Shown here one piece after another: positions 1-7,517 of a DNA stretch of 35,596 bases. The number at the start of each line of letters is the position of its first letter. The first letter of the stretch is position 1. The translations under genes were made by a program, and so were the position numbers. Below the pieces are notes generated by a model. It had not been told where the DNA came from, did not search any database, and saw only the letters and a list, made by a program, of their open reading frames with translations. Origin of the DNA: Candidatus Thorarchaeota archaeon (GTDB lineage: Archaea; Asgardarchaeota; Thorarchaeia; Thorarchaeales; Thorarchaeaceae). The stretch lies in contig JAEOUM010000022.1 in NCBI GenBank assembly GCA_016839275.1, positions 1-35,596 on the forward strand. The letters run 5' to 3'.

Positions 1-1
1 G

Positions 2-310
2 ACTGTTGCACTGATAACATTCTCATCTACTAATGGCCTCTTTTTCATACCTATTTTACAGATTATTATGGGCATTGGTTTTCTTAGCAATTATATTCTT
101 GGGAGAAAAAGTGTAGAGGCAGATATCTTCACACGAGAACATCTTTACTTTGCTTTAGCTATCTTCCTTAGCATAATTCCTATGTTTCTGTTTGTAGAAA
201 TTGCATATGTTTTCCTGATAGTTGTTGACATGGGAGGAATCTATGTCATAGGTATCTATATGCTCATCAGCGCAGAACGACTTCTTCTTGAGAGTAAGAG
301 GCAGGGATAG
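2..310 (+). CDS. C-terminal fragment of a membrane protein (runs off the left edge)
   Basis: Reading frame is open from base 2 through the listed ATG at 68 to the stop at 310; hydrophobic helices (LYFALAIFLSIIPMFLFVEIAYVFLIVV). Confidence 0.6.
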   Translation, partial: TVALITFSSTNGLFFIPILQIIMGIGFLSNYILGRKSVEADIFTREHLYFALAIFLSIIPMFLFVEIAYVFLIVVDMGGIYVIGIYMLISAERLLLESKRQG

Positions 311-312
311 AC

Positions 313-663
313 TTGAGTCTAGATGGGGATATCCTATCTGCATTGGTAGGTCTCATGGAAGAAGACCGTGAGACTATGGTCCCCACAAGACTATCTATAC
401 TGGTCTATCTCTATTTCACACAACACTCAACTTTTCCAGTTCTACAGAAGAAACTTGCTTTGACATCAGGGAATCTCTCGAGCCACCTTCGTAAATTGGA
501 AGAATTGGGATTGATACGAATATCAAAGAGGTTTGTTGACCTAAAACCAACGACTTTTGCTGTACTGACTATGGAAGGGGCTGAGCATGTAAGAAGTCAG
601 ATGATTCGAATGAGAGAGTTAGTATCAATGGTTGTGGAAAAGGGACCCAAATCAGAGAAGTAG
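313..663 (+). CDS. Winged-helix transcriptional regulator (ArsR/MarR-like)
   Basis: wHTH pattern 'LSILVYLYFTQHSTFPVLQKKLALTSGNLSSHLRKLEELGLIRISKRF'; TTG start 2 nt after the previous stop. Confidence 0.8.
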   Translation: MSLDGDILSALVGLMEEDRETMVPTRLSILVYLYFTQHSTFPVLQKKLALTSGNLSSHLRKLEELGLIRISKRFVDLKPTTFAVLTMEGAEHVRSQMIRMRELVSMVVEKGPKSEK

Positions 664-984
664 TTTCTGCAATTTCAAAAGGTCAGGGACCTCTCCTACA
701 GTCTTTAACTTTCCTGCAGAGTAGGCAGCCATGGGACTCTCTGTCTTGTCCATAATACCAAAGAAGACACTGGAGTCCATGGTCACCTTCAGCTCCGATT
801 CAATCTCTCCCTCTGCAACCTCCTCTAACTTGGCGTCTCCTATCTTCATGTACATCTTCGCATCAATATCAGGAAAGATGAATTGGAGTGCTTTATTATA
901 GTCTTTGAATCTACGCTGGATCTTTGGATCTTGAAATCGTTCTCCAAGAATCTTAAGTTGAGCCAATATCTTCTCTTTTGTCAT
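652..984 (-). CDS. SCP2 sterol-binding domain protein
   Basis: Small SCP2-like protein: 'IESELKVTMDSSVFFGIMDKTESPMAAYSAGKLKTVGEVPDLLKLQKLL'. Confidence 0.75.
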   Translation of the reverse strand: MTKEKILAQLKILGERFQDPKIQRRFKDYNKALQFIFPDIDAKMYMKIGDAKLEEVAEGEIESELKVTMDSSVFFGIMDKTESPMAAYSAGKLKTVGEVPDLLKLQKLLL

Positions 985-1084
985 TCAGACCCCTTATATT
1001 TAATTCACAAAGGACAAGTTATATCTTATGAATAATATAGCCTCCGAGCCTATCCATGGCTGTACATGCTAAGAGGTTGAAGAT

Positions 1085-2332
1085 ATGACGACAGAAGATG
1101 GAAAATCGCCGGATGAACTTGTTTCCAAACCTGAAGGAGAAGCAACCAAGCAAGGTTCAAGAGCTGCATACTATGCCTAGATTGGAGGGCTGTTGTTCGC
1201 AATAGTCTTCACATTTATCATATGGGTGTTGGGACCGCTTCTTGATCCTGTTATTGCAATCCTTGGACCAGACCTAGGTGCGAGCTGGTACTTCTGGAAA
1301 TTACCAGCACGGGACTTTGTTGTCATGTTAATTGTCTGGAGCTTTTATCTCAGCCACCAGTTTGCAATATGGGGAGCCATATATTGGGCGCAAAAGAATC
1401 TGAAGATGTATCGTACTCAACCAACGCATGGGCTGACCAGATACAACTGGGCCACTATCCTAATCAATGTAGTATTCATCATCCTGCACCTGATTCAAAC
1501 ACAGATATGGTTTGATGGACTTGCTCAGGACGTGCCAATATGGACCAGTCAAGGCTCGGTCATTGTGATACTAGTCATCATCCTGATTATTGAACACCTA
1601 AGGCGCGGTCTTTTCATGGGAAGAAAAATGGGTAAGCCAATGACAGCACAGGTTTCAGGATTTTTCAGAAGAAATCATCCGTATATTATCGCTTGGGCCT
1701 TGGTGTACACATTCTGGTTCCACCCGATGACCTATGATCCCCAGCTATTGACAGGATTCTTCTACATGTTCTTGCTATTTACGCAGCTCTCATTGGCTTA
1801 TACAGTAGTTCATCTTAACCGTGGATGGATTGTACTTCTCGAAAGCTTTGTCGGTGTCCATGCATTTTTCGTGGCAGTCTACAACACAATAATGAGCCCA
1901 GCAACCTCACCTGACATGTGGCCTATGTTTGCCTCAGGATTTGCGTTCATGTTCGTGTTTACATACATGTACATCTTTAGGGTCAGGAGAGAGTATAGGT
2001 GGGTTGTTTTTGCATTCTATTTTGCAGCTCTAGCTTGGATTTACCTCCCTGCAGAACTCGGAGGATATGGTCGAGGATTGATCTATCTGATGAGGCTCGA
2101 GTTCCTCTGGATTCCAATTATTCTCTACCTGCTTGCAATAGTCTTTGCTGCAATAGTGTATCTCTATCAGAAAAGAAGAGGAAAGGCAACAGAACAAGGA
2201 CAACACAAAAGAGGAGTTCCCTCGCCATCTCCAGCTTATTACCTCCTAGGTAGCTTGGGTGTAAATAGCTATTGCCAGATTGGATCAACTCATAAAATAT
2301 TTCCACGAATAATATTAGAACACGTGTTCTAA
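1085..2332 (+). CDS. Polytopic membrane protein with several intramembrane His; in-frame TAG at 1178-1180
   Basis: ORF 1193-2332 begins inside a transmembrane helix. The same frame extends upstream to ATG 1085 and is interrupted only by TAG 1178-1180 (MTTEDGKSPDELVSKPEGEATKQGSRAAYYA*IGGLLFAIVFTFIIW). The C-terminus may be frameshifted near 2171. Confidence 0.6.
2315..2332. promoter_or_regulatory. 18-bp perfect palindrome TTAGAACACGTGTTCTAA, candidate operator
   Basis: TTAGAACAC and GTGTTCTAA are exact reverse complements; about 90 bp upstream of the likely hdrA ATG (2423) and upstream of a TATA-like 'gattatatct'. Confidence 0.55.
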
Positions 2333-2422
2333 AATCATGGCATACATACGGTCGTGACAGAAAGATTATATCTCCTGCTCCGCTCGAGCTTTTACTGTAA
2401 TAGCGCCTCGGAGAATGTTCCC

Positions 2423-5400
2423 ATGGTCAGCGAGTCAGCCAAGAAGTCAGAACAGAAGAGTAAACCAACAGATGTTCTAGTGATTGGGGGAGGCATGGCA
2501 GGAATCAATGCATCCTTGAGTCTTGCTAATGGTGGTCATCGCGCTCACATGATTGAGAAGACAGTGAACATTGGCGGGAATTATGTTGCCATCTACAAGA
2601 TATTTCCAGCATTGGAATGTTCTGCCTGCGTAATGACACCACTCACATCTTTTGTGGGAAAACATCGCAACATTACTATCCATCCACTATCAACTGTTGA
2701 GAAGGTGACTGGAAAAGAAGGCGACTTTACAGTCACGATTCGCAAGAGGGCTCGCTATGTCAATGAAGAGAAATGTACTGGTTGTCAGTTATGTATTCGG
2801 TCATGTCCGGTGGAAGTGCCAAATGAGTATGACATGGGACTCTCATTACGGAAAGCAATCTACATGAACTTTCCACAACAGATTCCATTGATTGCAACAA
2901 TCGACAAGAACTCATGTATTGGCTGTGGAACTTGCGCGTCGATCTGTCCACAGGACTGCATCATGTATGATGATGAAGACAAGGTCTACGACCTCAATGT
3001 CGGATCTATAATAGTTGCCACTGGATTTGAAGAGTATAGACCGTTGGACTATGGAGAATATGGGTACGGTGTCTATCCAAATGTTGTCACTTCACTGGAG
3101 TATGATAGACAAACACATCCCACAGGACCCACTGACGCACACATGGTTCGTCCTTCCGATGGAAAAGAACCAGAGCGCATCCTGTTTGTGAATTGCGTAG
3201 GAAGTAGAGATGTGAGAGAGAATATCAGTGGATACAGTGCACATTGCAATAGAGTCTGCTGTTCATTTGGACTCAAGCTTGCACAGGTCACTCGGATGCA
3301 TTATCCAGAAGACCACTGTGAAATAATCTATACATACATGGACATGCGAACAGCTGGAAAGGCACTCGAAGAATTCCTTTGGGACACTGAGAAGAATAGG
3401 GGTATTAAGTTCATACGAGGCCGGGTTTCTGAGATTCAAGAGAATCCTGACACACATGATCTGTATGTTAAGATGGAGGACACAGATTCGGGCAAGATAA
3501 TCGAACTCGACAAGATTTCTATGGTCGTTCTAAATTCTAGCTTCAGACCCAGTGAAGGTGTCGAAGAACTCGCAAAAATGCTCAAGATTGACCTTGATGA
3601 AGCTGGATGGGTCAAGGAAAAACATGTCAATGCATCCGCCCTCGAAACAAATCGTCCAGGAGTCTTTGTTGCGGGTTGTGCCCATGGTCCACGGGATGGC
3701 ACGGATAGTGTCAATGAGGGGAAGGGAGCAGCAATGGCAGCTCATTCAAATCTGCCAATTCCTACTCCAGAACCAAAGCCGAAAATTCCTCCAGCAGATC
3801 TTGGGAACGAGCCTCGTGTAGGGGTCTTCATATGTCATTGCGGTGGCATCATCGGGAATGAGATAAGTTCACCAGGTCTGGCAGAATGGGCGAAAAATAT
3901 ACCAAACGTAGTATACTCAACGGATTATATTTTCATGTGCAGTGACCCAGGTCAGCAACTTGTGACTGATGCAATCAAGGAGCATAAGCTTAACCGAGTG
4001 GTAGTAGGATCCTGTTCACCACTTCAGCACGAGTCGACCTTCAGAAGCGCTCTTGAAGCGGCAGGGCTCTCAGGATATTACTTAGTGGGTCCTGTTGGTC
4101 TACGAGAACATCTAGCACTAGTCCATGTAAAAGATAGTCCTGAAGTAAGGCAGGAGAAAGCCCAAGACATGATACGGAGTGCGGTAGCCAAGGCCATCAA
4201 TAATGAAGAAGTTCCATTAAAGAGCGTCAAGGTGACTCCAGTTTCCATGGTTGTCGGGGGAGGAGTTTCTGGTATGACCGCAGCGCTTGACATCGCACGA
4301 AAGGGGTTCGATGTGATTCTTGTTGAGAAACAGGACAAACTTGGTGGGAGACTGAACGAACTCTATCATCTATTCCCTGCAATGGATTCAGCACAAGATA
4401 TTGTGGAAGACCTTACTAGCAAGATTGAGAAGAGCAAACATATACAGGTCTTTCTAAACTCGAGAGTTGTTGCTAGAGACGGGTCATATGGAAATTATGA
4501 CATCTCGATAGAAAATTCAAAGACGGGGGAACGATCTGTTCATCGTATTGGCTCTATGGTAATTTCTGTAGGGACAGATGTCTATGAACCAAAACAAGGT
4601 GAGTATGGATGGGGTGATGTTCCGGGTGTGATTTCGACACTCGAACTTGAGAGGCAGTTAAGGAATGGAGAATTGAAGAAACCACCAAAGAATCCTGTGT
4701 TCATTCATTGTGTCGGATCTAGGCAGAATCCAGGCGAGGGCAACAGATACTGCTCAAGAGTCTGCTGTTCAGCGACAATCGCTATTCAACATGAGCTGAA
4801 AGAGCTATTTCCTGACATCAAGATAATTTCAGCCTTTAAGGAGCACATTCGTCCATACGCAAAGGGAATGGAAGAGATGTGGCGTGAAAATAGACAGAAG
4901 GGAGTAACCTATCTCCGCTGGGAACGTGAACGACCAATTGTCGTAGAGAAGGATCCCAATAGTGATGCTGCAATTGTCACAGTTTATGACACCTTCTCAC
5001 AAGAGACCTTTAAGATCAAATCAGAGATGGTTGTATTAGCTCTCGGACTTGAGGCGCCGCATGATGTGAGCCAGCTCGTAAAGGCCATGGGCATCAATAG
5101 AGGTCAGGATGGTTTCTTGTCAGAGGTTCATATGAAGTTCAAGCCAGTTGAAACAACCGTTCCAGGAGTTTTTCTTGGAGTTACCTACGCAAAGAATGTT
5201 GGAGATTCAATCAATCAAGCTCGGGGAGCTGCAAGTGAGGCATGCATTCCGCTGAACTTGGGTACTGTAGAGATTGAACTCCTGACAGCAGAGGTTGATA
5301 GAGATCTTTGCGTTGGTTGCGACCTCTGCCATTACTCTGAAATTTGCCCGTATGACGCAGTTTCAATGATAGAGGTCGAACCTGGCGTTAAGAAGAGTGT

Positions 5401-5527
5401 CACTGACGAGATGCGTTGCGAAGGGTGTGGCGCATGTTGCGCAATCTGCCCCACTGGAGCACGTGACCTTCGCTGGTGGCGTGAAAAGAGCATCCTCGAT
5501 CAGACAGCTGAGATGTTGAGAGAGTGA
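2423..5527 (+). CDS. hdrA: HdrA-like flavin/Fe-S protein with duplicated HdrA module
   Basis: Two FAD-binding GxGxxG modules (VIGGGMAGINASLSLANGG; VVGGGVSGMTAALDIARKG), inserted 2x[4Fe-4S] motif (CTGCQLCIRSCP, CIGCGTCASICP), HdrA 'FICHCGG' domain, C-terminal ferredoxin motifs. The ORF track starts at 2354, but ATG 2423 fits better. Confidence 0.9.
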   Translation: MVSESAKKSEQKSKPTDVLVIGGGMAGINASLSLANGGHRAHMIEKTVNIGGNYVAIYKIFPALECSACVMTPLTSFVGKHRNITIHPLSTVEKVTGKEGDFTVTIRKRARYVNEEKCTGCQLCIRSCPVEVPNEYDMGLSLRKAIYMNFPQQIPLIATIDKNSCIGCGTCASICPQDCIMYDDEDKVYDLNVGSIIVATGFEEYRPLDYGEYGYGVYPNVVTSLEYDRQTHPTGPTDAHMVRPSDGKEPERILFVNCVGSRDVRENISGYSAHCNRVCCSFGLKLAQVTRMHYPEDHCEIIYTYMDMRTAGKALEEFLWDTEKNRGIKFIRGRVSEIQENPDTHDLYVKMEDTDSGKIIELDKISMVVLNSSFRPSEGVEELAKMLKIDLDEAGWVKEKHVNASALETNRPGVFVAGCAHGPRDGTDSVNEGKGAAMAAHSNLPIPTPEPKPKIPPADLGNEPRVGVFICHCGGIIGNEISSPGLAEWAKNIPNVVYSTDYIFMCSDPGQQLVTDAIKEHKLNRVVVGSCSPLQHESTFRSALEAAGLSGYYLVGPVGLREHLALVHVKDSPEVRQEKAQDMIRSAVAKAINNEEVPLKSVKVTPVSMVVGGGVSGMTAALDIARKGFDVILVEKQDKLGGRLNELYHLFPAMDSAQDIVEDLTSKIEKSKHIQVFLNSRVVARDGSYGNYDISIENSKTGERSVHRIGSMVISVGTDVYEPKQGEYGWGDVPGVISTLELERQLRNGELKKPPKNPVFIHCVGSRQNPGEGNRYCSRVCCSATIAIQHELKELFPDIKIISAFKEHIRPYAKGMEEMWRENRQKGVTYLRWERERPIVVEKDPNSDAAIVTVYDTFSQETFKIKSEMVVLALGLEAPHDVSQLVKAMGINRGQDGFLSEVHMKFKPVETTVPGVFLGVTYAKNVGDSINQARGAASEACIPLNLGTVEIELLTAEVDRDLCVGCDLCHYSEICPYDAVSMIEVEPGVKKSVTDEMRCEGCGACCAICPTGARDLRWWREKSILDQTAEMLRE

Positions 5528-5531
5528 CACG

Positions 5532-6104
5532 ATGGTTACATTGGATGGTCTTCTTGCAGGTTGGATGGTCTTGAATGACCTATTGGGAGCCTTGAAAGAG
5601 AGAGATGTCTTCATCCCTGACTTGACCTATGCCGACCTCAGAAACTCAAAGATGAGCATAGAGTATCTCCGTTCCTTTGAGAATGAGATTAGGGCAGGAG
5701 ACCAATGCGATGCTGATACGCAACTTCACATTGAGATGGAAAATAAAATACAAAGACTTCGAGATACACTCATGGTCTGGGCAGAAGAAAAAGAAGGTGT
5801 AGATTATCGAAACACCTGGGAAACGCGATTTGATGATGCTTTAATGGGCAAAAGCGAACAGTACAAACCCGAACCACAAGTGCATATTTCTGATATTCCG
5901 AGGGATAAAGAGGTAGGCTTCTTTCGCATCAAACTTCCTGAGGATATTCCAGTAGAAATAGTGTCTGAGATTGCAGAGAACTGTAGAGTGAATATCTCCC
6001 TAGATGGAGAACGATACCTACAGGTCAGCGGGAAGAAAGAATGCGTTCGAGACGCCATGAAGAAACTAGGTCAAATCTTCTATGGCGAAAGCAAGATGAA
6101 TTGA
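5532..6104 (+). CDS. Conserved archaeal hypothetical protein, tentatively DUF2096-like
   Basis: 190-aa ORF 4 nt after hdrA; N-terminus 'GWMVLNDLLGALKERDVFIPDL' resembles my memory of DUF2096; C-terminus is KH-like. Family assignment unverified. Confidence 0.6.
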   Translation: MVTLDGLLAGWMVLNDLLGALKERDVFIPDLTYADLRNSKMSIEYLRSFENEIRAGDQCDADTQLHIEMENKIQRLRDTLMVWAEEKEGVDYRNTWETRFDDALMGKSEQYKPEPQVHISDIPRDKEVGFFRIKLPEDIPVEIVSEIAENCRVNISLDGERYLQVSGKKECVRDAMKKLGQIFYGESKMN

Positions 6105-6119
6105 TTTCTGATCTGACAA

Positions 6120-7004
6120 TTAGATACCGAGAATATCACGAATCGGATCTAGAGATACTCTATTGAGCTCAAATCCTAGGGGTTCAGAGTCGATTCCCAT
6201 CGCAGCACCCAAGATTTGAGTGACAAAGAGAGCTGGTAACTCCAAGGAGTTTCCTGCGTCATCCTTGAGACCTAGCTGCTGGATGTCAAATTGGGTATGA
6301 CATGCAGGACAGTTTGTGACCACACAGTTCGCTCCTGCGCCATTCGCAGAAATCATCTTCTCCTGTAGTATTTTGACGGCAACTGCTTCACTCGCAATAA
6401 GAAGGGGTGAGCCGCAACAACGAAGCTTCATGTCCCAATGGACACTCTTTGCACCTGTAAGCTCAATCAATTCATCTACCTTCCGAGGCAACTCGGGATC
6501 ATCAAATCCAGCAACATTAGATGGGCGAATTAGGTGACAGCCCGGATGGAATGCCACGCGTAGACCATCCAAACGGTGTACAATCTTCTTCTCAATCTCG
6601 CCCCTCAAATCATAGAGAACTTCCACGAAGTGACGAATCTTTGTTTTGCCAGTGTACTCCAGACCCAATGGTTTCAGAGCTGCATTAACCTTCTCTCTGT
6701 AAGTTGCATCATCATGAAGTACATGATTGGTATCCTTCAGAGAACCAAAGCAGCCATTACAAGGAGTGACAATATCATGACCTCTCTGTTCAGCAAGGGC
6801 AATATTACGACCAGACATAGAGAGCCAGCTGTTCTCATCAATTGATTTGAGGACTACAGTTCCGCAGCATGAGGCACCTTCAAAATCAATCAGCTCAATA
6901 TCGAGTGCCTTTGCTACTGCACGCATAGATGACTCGTAATTATTGAACCTACTAGGAATTGCGCACCCTAGGAATACTTCATAGCTCTGTGTCAAATTAC
7001 TCAT
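6120..7004 (-). CDS. hdrB: Heterodisulfide reductase subunit B-like (CCG domains)
   Basis: Two Cys-rich domains: 'GCAIPSR...GASCCGT...TPCNGCFGSL' and 'GCHLIRPS...RCCGSPLL...TNCPACHTQFD'. Confidence 0.9.
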   Translation of the reverse strand: MSNLTQSYEVFLGCAIPSRFNNYESSMRAVAKALDIELIDFEGASCCGTVVLKSIDENSWLSMSGRNIALAEQRGHDIVTPCNGCFGSLKDTNHVLHDDATYREKVNAALKPLGLEYTGKTKIRHFVEVLYDLRGEIEKKIVHRLDGLRVAFHPGCHLIRPSNVAGFDDPELPRKVDELIELTGAKSVHWDMKLRCCGSPLLIASEAVAVKILQEKMISANGAGANCVVTNCPACHTQFDIQQLGLKDDAGNSLELPALFVTQILGAAMGIDSEPLGFELNRVSLDPIRDILGI

Positions 7005-7515
7005 CCTCCTCTAGTTTCATGAGTTTCATTTTATCGAGCATCATCTTCGTATCCTTGATGTTCAACTCAGGAACCGGATCAAGTCCGAGATCATCGCGTT
7101 CCCAGTCAGTAGGTTCATAGAGTCTTCCGGTATCATATAGTGACTGTCGTGCTCCTAAATATCCAGTAGGAGTAATTCCCTTTTTGAAAGCCATATTCTT
7201 TAAGCCAAAGAGAATGTCTGTGATGTCGATTCCCTGTGGACAACGTTCTTGACAAGTATAGCATGTTGAACACAGCCAGACCATATCTGTTTCGAGAACC
7301 TCCTTCAGACCAAAAAGAAGCATTCGCATGACTTCATGTATTTGTATATTCACCTTATCAGAAACGGGACAACCAGCACTACATTTTGCACATTGAAAGC
7401 AAGCAGTGAGATCCTTTCCTCCTATCAGATTTGAGACCTCTTTTGTGAACTCCGCATCTAGGGCTTTGAATTTCTTCCCAGTAAAAGTTTTGAGCTGTCC
7501 CCACGACTCTGTCAT
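6997..7515 (-). CDS. hdrC: Heterodisulfide reductase subunit C-like
   Basis: Two [4Fe-4S] motifs CFQCAKCSAGCP and CSTCYTCQERCP; overlaps hdrB start by 8 bp. Confidence 0.9.
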   Translation of the reverse strand: MTESWGQLKTFTGKKFKALDAEFTKEVSNLIGGKDLTACFQCAKCSAGCPVSDKVNIQIHEVMRMLLFGLKEVLETDMVWLCSTCYTCQERCPQGIDITDILFGLKNMAFKKGITPTGYLGARQSLYDTGRLYEPTDWERDDLGLDPVPELNIKDTKMMLDKMKLMKLEEDE

Positions 7516-7517
7516 GA

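Noticed and set aside
3073-4338. Minus-strand ORFs opposite hdrA (3436-3714, 4078-4338)
   Set aside because: Shadow ORFs of a well-supported coding gene; no independent start context or domain.
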